Shown here: positions 6,973 through 12,642 of the stretch, piece after piece
Position numbering within the stretch: position 1 is the stretch's first letter
Layout of the letters: each line of letters starts with the position of its first letter
Source of the DNA: Bacillota bacterium
GTDB lineage: Bacteria; Bacillota_C; Negativicutes; Sporomusales; Sporomusaceae
Assembly (NCBI GenBank): GCA_023441125.1
Contig: JAEZQV010000294.1
Coordinates: forward strand, 1-12,642
Direction: 5' to 3'
Length of the DNA: 12,642 nt
Program-made: the position numbers and the translations under genes
Notes under the pieces: generated by a model
What the model saw: only the letters and a program-made list of their open reading frames with translations
Told to the model about the DNA's origin: nothing
Database searches by the model: none

Positions 6973-7001
6973 TTGACAAAAACCGGGACATTTGTTATAT
7001 T
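6973..7001 (+). promoter_or_regulatory. Strong sigma-A-type promoter of glyQS
   Basis: TTGACA at 6973-6978, a perfect -35, is 17 nt upstream of TATATT at 6996-7001, which matches five of six -10 bases. It lies just after the DUF4342 stop codon. Transcription should begin near 7008, at the base of the T-box leader. Confidence 0.85.
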
Positions 7002-7007
7002 TTTAAT

Positions 7008-7293
7008 TAAATTAAGGCAATGCGGGAAACAAGTAGCCTTGCAGCACAGCGAACCGGGGACAGTGTAAGCCCGGTATTATGCAAGGGGAAGGCCTTCCCA
7101 AGCCGCAGGAGGAAATCCGGCTGGTCTGATAGTTTAGACCGGCCTGAGAGAAAGTAAAACCTGCCATAGTATAAGGTGGGACGTTTTTTATACGTCCAAT
7201 CAGGGTGGAACCGCGGGAATAACATCTCGTCCCTGTAACTTTGCCAAGGAGTTACAAGGACCAGATGTTTTATTTTTTTGGAGGAGGTATATT
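7008..7293 (+). ncRNA. Glycine T-box riboswitch leader of glyQS
   Basis: The leader senses uncharged tRNA-Gly and switches off premature termination. The canonical T-box AGGGTGGAACCGCG is at 7202-7215. Its antiterminator bulge TGGA (7206-7209) can pair with a tRNA 3' end UCCA, matching the U discriminator expected for tRNA-Gly. Stem I is formed by CCTTGCA near 7037 with TGCAAGG near 7080-7086, plus a lower GCGG/CCGC pairing. The internal loop has AGTA on the left and GAA on the right (the loop-E pattern), directly followed by GGC at 7091-7093. GGC is a glycine codon and the likely specifier. A further hairpin, GGTCT...AGACC, lies near 7122-7140. AGGG 7202-7205 can pair with CCCT 7231-7234 in the antiterminator, excluding the terminator. 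Confidence 0.95.
7221..7279 (+). terminator. T-box regulated intrinsic terminator
   Basis: The stem has three blocks: AACATCT with AGATGTT, GTCC with GGAC, and TGTAACT with AGTTACA. That is about 18 pairs with two mismatches around a 9-nt loop (7241-7249). A T-run broken by one A follows at 7268-7279. The left arm shares CCCT (7231-7234) with the antiterminator, so only one form can exist at a time. The glyQ ribosome site begins directly after the T-run. Confidence 0.92.
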
Positions 7294-8169
7294 ATGACAT
7301 TCCAGGAGATAATCCTGACCTTACAGAATTTTTGGGCTGAGCAAAATTGCATCATTCAACAGCCCTATGACGTGGAGAAAGGGGCCGGCACCATGAATCC
7401 GGCAACTTTCTTACGGGCGCTGGGACCGGAGCCATGGAATGTGGCTTATGTAGAACCGTCGCGCCGGCCAACAGACGGGCGTTATGGGGATAATCCCAAC
7501 CGTTTGTTTCAGCATCACCAATATCAGGTGATCATGAAGCCGTCACCGGCCAATATTCAGGAACTATATCTTGCCAGTCTGGCCAAACTGGGGATCGATC
7601 CTGCCATGCATGACATCCGCTTTGTCGAGGATAACTGGGAATCACCGACTTTAGGTGCCTGGGGCTTAGGCTGGGAAGTCTGGCTGGACGGCATGGAAAT
7701 AACCCAGTTTACCTATTTTCAGCAAGTTGGCAGTATTGATGTCAAGCCCGTATCGGTAGAAATTACCTATGGGTTGGAGCGTTTGGCCATGTATATTCAG
7801 GGCAAAGAAAATGTTTTTGACATAGAATGGGTAAACGGCATTTCTTATGGTGATGTTTTCCACCGCAATGAAGTGGAACAATCCTGCTACAATTTTGAAA
7901 TTGCCGATACCGACCTGCTCTTTAAGCTGTTTGATATGTACGAAAAGGAAGCCATTCGCGTTGTTGAACTGGGTTATGTACTTCCTGCCTATGACTATGT
8001 TTTAAAGTGTTCTCACAGCTTCAATCTGCTGGATGCCCGCGGCGCCATCAGCGTCAGTGAACGTACCGGTTTTATCGGCAGAGTACGGAATCTGGCCCGG
8101 CTCTGTGCCCAGGGGTATTTAGAGCAGCGGGAGAAACTCGGTTACCCGCTCCTTAAGGGAGGTAAGTAA
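7294..8169 (+). CDS. glyQ: Glycyl-tRNA synthetase alpha subunit
   Basis: This is the catalytic alpha subunit of the bacterial-type tetrameric glycyl-tRNA synthetase, which activates glycine with ATP and charges tRNA-Gly together with the beta subunit. The 291-residue length is typical. Family-typical stretches are the N-terminal [14 protein letters not shown], the [19 protein letters not shown] region at about 20-39 and [14 protein letters not shown] at about 57-70, from class II motifs 1-2. YGLERLAMY near 166-174 is the class II motif 3-like segment. ATG 7294 has the near-perfect ribosome site GGAGGAGGT at 7280-7288, 5 nt upstream. Expression is controlled by the glycine T-box just before it. 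The stop overlaps the glyS start (TAATG). Confidence 0.98.
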   Translation: MTFQEIILTLQNFWAEQNCIIQQPYDVEKGAGTMNPATFLRALGPEPWNVAYVEPSRRPTDGRYGDNPNRLFQHHQYQVIMKPSPANIQELYLASLAKLGIDPAMHDIRFVEDNWESPTLGAWGLGWEVWLDGMEITQFTYFQQVGSIDVKPVSVEITYGLERLAMYIQGKENVFDIEWVNGISYGDVFHRNEVEQSCYNFEIADTDLLFKLFDMYEKEAIRVVELGYVLPAYDYVLKCSHSFNLLDARGAISVSERTGFIGRVRNLARLCAQGYLEQREKLGYPLLKGGK

Positions 8170-10238
8170 TGCATATGACGAAAGATCTGCTGTTAGAAAT
8201 TGGCACCGAAGAAATCCCGGCTAAATTTATGCCTGGTGCGTTAGCTCAGCTGGAAGGCGTAACCAAGACCCAACTGGCTGATTTACGCATCAGCCACGGT
8301 GAGGTCAGGGCAGTTGGCACGCCACGCCGTTTGGCGGTTGTTGTACGCGGTATTGCCGCCAGTCAGGCCGACAGGCGCAGTGAAAATAAAGGGCCTTCTG
8401 TTAAGATCGCCTATGCCGCGGATGGCACGCCGACCAAAGCGGCGCTGGGTTTTGCCCGGGGGCAAGGCGTTGACCCTGCCGCCTTTGTTGTCAAAGACGG
8501 TTATGTCTATGCCGTTGTGCAGGAGACTGGCCGGCCGGTGAGCGAACTGCTGCCGGGACTATTGACTGAGATTGTTAATCATTTATCTTTCCCGAAGAAT
8601 ATGCGCTGGGGCGATCTGGATATGCGTTTTGTCCGCCCGATCCGCTGGCTGGTAGCCTTGCATGGCAGTGAAGTTGTCCCTTTTTCATTGCCTGGGGTGA
8701 CAGCCGGCAATGTTACGCGCGGACATCGTTTCTTAGGAAAGCCGGCAGTGGCAATCAATTCGGTGGAAGAATATTTCGCCAAACTAAGCGAAAACTTTGT
8801 TATGGTCGACCAGGATGTACGTCGCCGGGTTATCAAAGAGCAAATTGAGAATCTCGCGGTAAGCCGGGGCGGTTCTGCAACTATTGACGCGGAATTACTG
8901 GAAGAAGTGGTTCATCTTGTGGAGTATCCGACTGCCTTGTGCGGCAGTTTTGAAGAAAAATACCTGAGCCTGCCGCCGGAAGCCATCATTACCCCCATGC
9001 GCGAACACCAGCGTTATTTCCCGGTTAACGGCCAAGACGGCAAACTGCTGCCGATGTTTATTACCGTAAGAAATGGCGGTTCAGAACATATTGACATTGT
9101 CCGCCATGGCAATGAGCGGGTATTACGGGCCAGACTGGCCGATGCCAGATTCTTCTTCGAGGAAGACCAGAAAGTTACGCTGGCCGGCCGGGTGGAAAAG
9201 CTCAAAACCATTGTATTCCAGGAAGGATTGGGCACACTTTATGATAAGGTGCTGCGCCTGGAGCGTCTGGCCGCCGCTATTGGGCACATGTTGCAGAAAA
9301 AGCAGGATGAATTAGCCATTGTAAACCGTGGCGCCCATCTGGCCAAAGCCGATCTGGTCACCGGTATGGTTTATGAATTTACCGAACTGCAGGGGGTAAT
9401 GGGCCGGGAATATGCACTTTTAAACGGCGAGCAGCCGGAAGTTGCCCAGGCGATTTTTGAACATTATCTGCCGCGGTTTGCCGGTGATGTTCTACCGCAG
9501 AGCACAGCCGGCCGGCTGATCAGCATCGCTGACAAACTGGATAATATTGTGGCCACTTTCAGCCGCGGTCTTATCCCGACAGGCTCCCAGGACCCTTACG
9601 CGCTAAGACGTCAGGCTCTTGGTATCGTCAATATTCTGATCGACGCCAAGTTTTATGTTTCTTTAACGGCCATGATCGACCAGGCTATGGATTTGCTGGG
9701 GATTACCGCCAGTGAGCACCGGACAAAACTGTCCGCAGATATCCAGGAATTTTTCCGGCTGCGAATTAAAAATGTCTTATCCGATGAAAGTCTCCGGTAT
9801 GATATGATTGATGCCGTATTAATGGCCGGCACCGATGATGTTTATGATACCTGGTTGCGAGCAAAAGCCATGGCTGTCGAAGGCGGCACCATTGCCATGC
9901 AAAAGGCAGTGCAAGCCCTTGTCCGGGCCGGAAACCTGGCAAAAAATGCCGGCCTTGAAAGCATTAACCCTGATTTGTTTGCGGTTGCAGCCGAGCATGC
10001 CCTTTATCAAGCCTATCGAGAAGCCCAGGCCGCTATTGCAAAATATGAAACAGAGAAAAACTATCAGGGCGTGCTCACCGTATTAGCGTCTCTGGCCGCG
10101 CCGATTGATGCTTTTTTTGGCGCTGTTATGGTCATGGTAGAAGATACAGCGGTCAAAAATAATCGTTTGGCTTTACTCAAAGCAATCGTCGGTCTTGCGG
10201 CCCACACCGCCGACTTGACTAAAATTGTGGTTATGTAG
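8169..10238 (+). CDS. glyS: Glycyl-tRNA synthetase beta subunit
   Basis: The beta subunit recognises tRNA and completes the alpha2beta2 glycyl-tRNA synthetase. At 689 residues it has the full family length. The N-terminus carries the hallmark LLEIGTEEIPAKF around 7-19. FPKNMRWG and FVRPIRWLVALH follow near 140-165, then YLSLPPEAIITPMREHQRYFP in the middle. The HD-like and DALR-type anticodon-binding parts form the C-terminal half, including GSQDPYALRRQALGIV. Start ATG 8169 shares its A with the glyQ stop; GGGAGGT sits 5 nt upstream. A second ATG at 8175 is possible but less well spaced. It is controlled by the glyQ T-box through the shared transcript. The next gene, ccpN, follows after 26 nt without a terminator. 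Confidence 0.98.
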   Translation: MHMTKDLLLEIGTEEIPAKFMPGALAQLEGVTKTQLADLRISHGEVRAVGTPRRLAVVVRGIAASQADRRSENKGPSVKIAYAADGTPTKAALGFARGQGVDPAAFVVKDGYVYAVVQETGRPVSELLPGLLTEIVNHLSFPKNMRWGDLDMRFVRPIRWLVALHGSEVVPFSLPGVTAGNVTRGHRFLGKPAVAINSVEEYFAKLSENFVMVDQDVRRRVIKEQIENLAVSRGGSATIDAELLEEVVHLVEYPTALCGSFEEKYLSLPPEAIITPMREHQRYFPVNGQDGKLLPMFITVRNGGSEHIDIVRHGNERVLRARLADARFFFEEDQKVTLAGRVEKLKTIVFQEGLGTLYDKVLRLERLAAAIGHMLQKKQDELAIVNRGAHLAKADLVTGMVYEFTELQGVMGREYALLNGEQPEVAQAIFEHYLPRFAGDVLPQSTAGRLISIADKLDNIVATFSRGLIPTGSQDPYALRRQALGIVNILIDAKFYVSLTAMIDQAMDLLGITASEHRTKLSADIQEFFRLRIKNVLSDESLRYDMIDAVLMAGTDDVYDTWLRAKAMAVEGGTIAMQKAVQALVRAGNLAKNAGLESINPDLFAVAAEHALYQAYREAQAAIAKYETEKNYQGVLTVLASLAAPIDAFFGAVMVMVEDTAVKNNRLALLKAIVGLAAHTADLTKIVVM

Positions 10239-10264
10239 TAGATTTACGCCCGTAGGTTAAGGGG

Positions 10265-10924
10265 GTGGCGGCTATTGGGTTAACTCCGCGGCAGGAGAAG
10301 ATCGCTGAAATGGTCAAAACGTTAGGTCCAATTACCGGGGAACAGATTGCTGAGCATCTGCATGTCACCAGAGCAGCACTCAGGCCTGATTTGGCTATCC
10401 TGGTAATGTCCGGTATGGTGGAAGCCCGCCCCAAAGTGGGTTATTACTATACCGGAAAAAATGTTCGCAACCTGCTTACCGAGCAAGTTAGCAGAATAAA
10501 AGTAAAGGATGTCCAGTCAGTTCCGGTTGTTGTTACTGCCGGTACAAGTGCCTATGATGCCGTTGTCACGATGTTTCTCGAAGATGTCGGTTCCGTATTT
10601 GTGGTTGAACCAGGCGGAATTCTGATTGGCGTTATATCACGCAAAGATGTTTTGAAAGTAGCTATGGGAGGAAGCGACCTGTACAAAATGCCGGTTAAGG
10701 TACTAATGACACCGATGCCGAAAATCATTGTAACAACTCCCGACGAACCTGTTCTGACAGCTGCAAAAAAAATTATTGACAATGAGGTAGACAGCTTGCC
10801 GGTTGTTGTTCCGGCCAACCAGCAGGATAATAAGACTCATGAAATAGTCGGACGGCTTACCAAAACCAATATCGCCAGATTGTTTGTCGATCTTGGCGAG
10901 GGAAGAGGAGGAGAACAGCTATAG
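10265..10924 (+). CDS. ccpN: CcpN-like transcriptional repressor (HTH plus two CBS domains)
   Basis: CcpN in Bacillus represses gluconeogenic genes under glycolytic conditions, sensing ATP/ADP through its CBS pair. This 219-residue homologue has an N-terminal winged helix-turn-helix (about 6-62) with the typical GPITGEQIAEHL, T-R-A-x-L-R-P-D-L-A-I-L and VGYYYTG segments. Two CBS domains follow (about 80-135 and 145-210), with GVISRKDVLK and VGRLTKTNIARL. The start is GTG 10265, which aligns with the family N-terminus; the G-rich stretch and AGG at 10254 give a moderate ribosome site. The gene pairs with ppsR downstream, as ccpN-yqfL do in Bacillus, supporting a role in pyruvate/PEP control. 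The target genes here are not visible. Confidence 0.93.
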   Translation: MAAIGLTPRQEKIAEMVKTLGPITGEQIAEHLHVTRAALRPDLAILVMSGMVEARPKVGYYYTGKNVRNLLTEQVSRIKVKDVQSVPVVVTAGTSAYDAVVTMFLEDVGSVFVVEPGGILIGVISRKDVLKVAMGGSDLYKMPVKVLMTPMPKIIVTTPDEPVLTAAKKIIDNEVDSLPVVVPANQQDNKTHEIVGRLTKTNIARLFVDLGEGRGGEQL

Positions 10925-10929
10925 CAAAC

Positions 10930-11745
10930 TTGCCGATTATTTATGCACTGTCAGATTCCATTGGAGAAACGGCGGAGATGGTAGCCCGTGCTACTGCCAG
11001 TCAGTTTAATTCAGGCGAATTTGATATTATCCGGATACCTTATATCAATTCTGTGGAACAAATTGCGGAAACCGTACAGGAAGCTGCCAAACACACTTGT
11101 GTTATTTGTCATACGCTGGTATCGTCGGACTTGCGGGAGGCTCTGCTTGAACAGGCACAGGCCCATAACATTCCTACGATTGATATTATGGGACCAATGA
11201 TTCATGCTGTTCAAAAAATAAGCGGCATGGTGCCGCGCCTTAAGCCGGGTCTTATCCATAAGCTCGATCAGGAGTATTTTAAACGGGTTGAGGCCGTTGA
11301 GTTTGCCGTCAAATATGATGACGGCAAAAACCCCTGGGGTCTCTTAAAAGCGGATATTGTCATTCTTGGCGTATCGCGTACTTCGAAAACACCGTTAAGT
11401 ATGTACTTGGCACATAAAAAAGTAAAGGTGGCCAACGTGCCGTTGGTGCCGGAAGTACCGCCGCCGCAGGAATTGTTCCAAGTACCGCCTCACCGTATCG
11501 TTGGTTTAGTGATTGACAAATTCAAACTCAATGAAATTCGTTGTGAACGGCTGAAAACAATGGGATTGGCGCCTGATGCCAGCTACGCCAACATCGGACG
11601 GATCCACGAAGAACTCGATTACGCCCGTTCCATCATGCGCAGACTGGAATGCCCTGTTATTGACGTATCCAACAAGGCCATTGAAGAAACGGCCAATAAA
11701 ATACTGGAAATAGTCCAGAAGAACAAGCTGGCAAATAATCAATAA
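10930..11745 (+). CDS. ppsR: Pyruvate,phosphate dikinase / PEP synthase regulatory protein (DUF299)
   Basis: This bifunctional kinase/pyrophosphorylase inactivates its target by ADP-dependent phosphorylation of an active-site Thr, and reactivates it by phosphate-dependent removal. In Firmicutes the target is normally pyruvate,phosphate dikinase; no dikinase gene is in the window. The protein shows the family N-terminus IIYALSDSIGETAE, the P-loop-like GVSRTSKTPLS at 147-157, and the conserved LVPEVPPPQELF segment near 172-183. The start is uncertain. TTG 10930 gives 271 residues, but the strong ribosome site GAGGAGGAG (10905-10913) is 16 nt away; an in-frame ATA at 10921 is better placed and would add three residues. 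It lies 5 nt after ccpN and is probably co-transcribed from the glyQS promoter. The palindromic repeat begins right at its stop. Confidence 0.95.
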   Translation: MPIIYALSDSIGETAEMVARATASQFNSGEFDIIRIPYINSVEQIAETVQEAAKHTCVICHTLVSSDLREALLEQAQAHNIPTIDIMGPMIHAVQKISGMVPRLKPGLIHKLDQEYFKRVEAVEFAVKYDDGKNPWGLLKADIVILGVSRTSKTPLSMYLAHKKVKVANVPLVPEVPPPQELFQVPPHRIVGLVIDKFKLNEIRCERLKTMGLAPDASYANIGRIHEELDYARSIMRRLECPVIDVSNKAIEETANKILEIVQKNKLANNQ

Positions 11746-11789
11746 AGAAAACACGGCTTGCGCCGAGCCTGTAGCGAAAGCGTAAGCCG
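11746..11789 (-). repeat. Palindromic repeat copy 2 (inverted), terminator-like
   Basis: On the minus strand this reads CGGCTTACGCT, a variable middle, then CGCAAGCCGTG and TTTTCT. It aligns without gaps to the copy at 5445-5490: 30 of 38 hairpin bases match and the TTTTCT tail is identical. The stem bases are conserved, including the non-pairing A-C position, and the eight differences lie in the loop. It begins immediately after the ppsR stop codon. In this orientation it could terminate transcripts arriving from the lptA-like gene. Confidence 0.6.
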
Positions 11790-11790
11790 A

Positions 11791-11824
11791 AAAATCCCTG
11801 GCGGTTTTGTCCGCCAGGGATTTT
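11791..11824. terminator. Bidirectional terminator between ppsR and lptA-like gene
   Basis: AAAATCCCTGGCGG (11791-11804) pairs perfectly over 14 bp with CCGCCAGGGATTTT (11811-11824) around a 6-nt loop. The A-run and T-run at the ends give a U-tract in both directions. It lies between two convergent genes and should stop both. Confidence 0.93.
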
Positions 11825-11836
11825 ACTATGTTAACC

Positions 11837-12313
11837 TTATAAAAAACTATTTGAGTTTACATTATAGCTGGCTGAATCGGCAGACCAATTGTTGCCATTC
11901 TGATTTACCCTGACGTTGCCGGTAAAAACGGCTATTTTGCTGCGCCAGTTAAATTCAGCGTTGTCGGCGGCGATGGCCAGTCCATCCCGGGAAAACTTGA
12001 CACCGCCGTCAATCGTGGCTTTATCCTTGGTGCCATACACATAGACACTGTTGCCGGTAAAATAAATATCCTCCTGCGTTACCGTGATACCACCGGTAGC
12101 CCAGACTTCAAGGGTAGCCGGGTTGACCTTGGCCTGACCTGCCGTGATTACCCGGTTGCCAACCACAATATTGACATTGCCGTTTAACACATACAAACCT
12201 GTATTGATGTCAAAATATGTACGGTCTGCAGTTACTGATGGTTTGGCTGCTGCCGAAATGCCAGTAAAAAGAAATAATACCAATAGGGTTGATAAAAATA
12301 TTTTATATCTCAC
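11837..12313 (-). CDS. Secreted LptA/OstA-like protein (outer-membrane LPS transport)
   Basis: This 158-residue protein has a Sec signal peptide (basic MRYK, hydrophobic core to about residue 18, ISAAAK at the cleavage region). An OstA/LptA-type beta-jellyroll follows, with strand repeats LNGNVNI, ATGGITV, IDGGVKF and FTGNVRV spaced about 25-30 residues apart. LptA proteins form the periplasmic bridge that carries lipopolysaccharide from the inner to the outer membrane, so this gene implies a diderm envelope. Its role here as LptA is inferred; a non-LPS OstA-like function is possible. The start is GTG at 12313, with AGAGGAGGAG just upstream on the minus strand. No other lpt genes are in the window. 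It has its own promoter, is convergent with ppsR and divergent from dgt. Confidence 0.85.
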   Translation of the reverse strand: MRYKIFLSTLLVLFLFTGISAAAKPSVTADRTYFDINTGLYVLNGNVNIVVGNRVITAGQAKVNPATLEVWATGGITVTQEDIYFTGNSVYVYGTKDKATIDGGVKFSRDGLAIAADNAEFNWRSKIAVFTGNVRVNQNGNNWSADSASYNVNSNSFL

Positions 12314-12390
12314 GGTGCTCCTCCTCTTGTTTCCGTTCCCAAAAACTTATTCGCCATCGCCCTTTTGGGGCCAGGCCAAATCTTTCTTAT

Positions 12391-12399
12391 ATTATACCA
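12391..12399 (-). promoter_or_regulatory. Extended -10 promoter for the lptA-like gene
   Basis: On the minus strand TGGTATAAT is a perfect extended -10 (TGnTATAAT). No good -35 hexamer is present 16-18 nt upstream, which extended -10 promoters can tolerate. Transcription would start near 12384, giving a leader of about 70 nt that includes a GGCC-rich short inverted repeat (12365-12380). Confidence 0.6.
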
Positions 12400-12471
12400 A
12401 ATTATTTCACTCTATGCGCAGGAAAAAAATGTAACTTTTCGATTGCAATATAGTGTGATACAGGCAAATAA

Positions 12472-12480
12472 TGCTATAAT
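12472..12480 (+). promoter_or_regulatory. Extended -10 promoter for dgt
   Basis: TGCTATAAT is a perfect extended -10 (TGnTATAAT), ending 26 nt before the dgt start codon. There is no convincing -35 at the right distance; TTGCAA at 12444-12449 is 25 nt away. The short leader contains the ribosome site AGAGGAGG. Confidence 0.6.
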
Positions 12481-12506
12481 ATATGATAAGAGAGGAGGCT
12501 AACTGT

Positions 12507-12642
12507 ATGAAAGTTCGTGAACGCATTGAAGAACAGGAATTCCAAATTCTATCTGCTTTTGCCGCTAAAAGCCGTGAGGCAGTCCGCGAACGGGAAGAAC
12601 CGCTCTGTGATTTCCGGACAGCCTTCCAGCGTGACCGAGACC
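12507..12642 (+). CDS. dgt: Deoxyguanosinetriphosphate triphosphohydrolase-like protein, N-terminus only
   Basis: Only the first 45 residues are in the window; the gene continues past its end. The segment DFRTAFQRDRD at 35-45 is the signature just before the RRLKHKTQVF region of bacterial dGTPase-like HD hydrolases, which cut dNTPs to nucleoside and triphosphate. The preceding residues (REREEPLC) fit the family's usual N-terminus. Start ATG 12507 has AGAGGAGG at 12491-12498, 8 nt upstream. In many Firmicutes a dgt gene precedes dnaG and sigA, which would be expected next. The call rests on one short motif and context. Confidence 0.75.
   Translation, partial: MKVRERIEEQEFQILSAFAAKSREAVREREEPLCDFRTAFQRDRD

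Noticed and set aside
6970..7293. Gene-free gap as a possible home for a novel small RNA or gene
   Set aside because: Promoter, T-box motif, antiterminator and terminator account for nearly all of it as a glycine T-box leader.
8299..8541. Alternative plus-strand frame inside glyS (similar cases at 9073 and 9835)
   Set aside because: These are shifted-frame shadows of a highly conserved gene with no translation signals.
12144..12434. Open frame of 96 codons on the plus strand
   Set aside because: It is antisense to the start of the lptA-like gene and its promoter, with no recognisable domain.
1..12642. Defence system, prophage, insertion sequence or CRISPR
   Set aside because: No transposase, integrase, nuclease cluster or regularly spaced repeats are present; nearly all coding space is recognisable housekeeping genes.

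Overview
This window looks like a chromosome segment of a diderm (outer-membrane) Firmicute, most likely a Negativicutes member of the Sporomusa/Pelosinus type; the lineage is an inference. The gene order pgpH-ybeY-dgkA-cdd-era ... yqzL-recO ... glyQ-glyS-ccpN-ppsR ... is the classic Bacillota backbone leading to dnaG-sigA in Bacillus. On the minus strand, however, there is a secreted LptA/OstA-like protein, expected only in cells with a lipopolysaccharide outer membrane. RNA and promoter signals (a glycine T-box, TTGACA/TATAAT-type promoters, strong GGAGG ribosome sites) also fit Firmicutes.

Layout. Positions 1-3338 hold a tight plus-strand operon: the 3' part of pgpH (c-di-AMP phosphodiesterase), ybeY (rRNA endonuclease), dgkA/udpK (lipid kinase), cdd (cytidine deaminase) and era (ribosome assembly GTPase), closed by a hairpin at about 3358. 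A new promoter (3421-3449) starts a two-gene membrane unit: a DUF502 protein and a CNNM/CorC-type transporter-like protein. A palindromic repeat (5445-5490) follows, then a yqzL-like small gene overlapping recO, and a UBA-like/DUF4342 protein with its own possible promoter. The only gene-free stretch above 300 bases (6970-7293) is filled by a complete glycine T-box leader with promoter and terminator, controlling glyQ-glyS. These run on into ccpN and ppsR, the central-carbon regulators usually found together. A second, inverted copy of the palindromic repeat and a 14-bp bidirectional terminator separate ppsR from the convergent lptA-like gene. Divergent promoters then lead to the start of a dGTPase (dgt) gene that runs off the window.

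How the genes fit together: this is housekeeping DNA (ribosome and rRNA maturation, glycine charging, recombination repair, nucleotide salvage, envelope lipid recycling, PEP/pyruvate control) with lineage-specific insertions (DUF502, CNNM, DUF4342, lptA-like, dgt). I see no mobile element, defence island, CRISPR array or tRNA/rRNA gene. The points most worth a second look are an oriented terminator-like palindromic repeat in two copies, a 92-nt out-of-frame overlap of pgpH with ybeY, and two genes whose best ribosome-site spacing points at AUC or AUA instead of a standard start codon.
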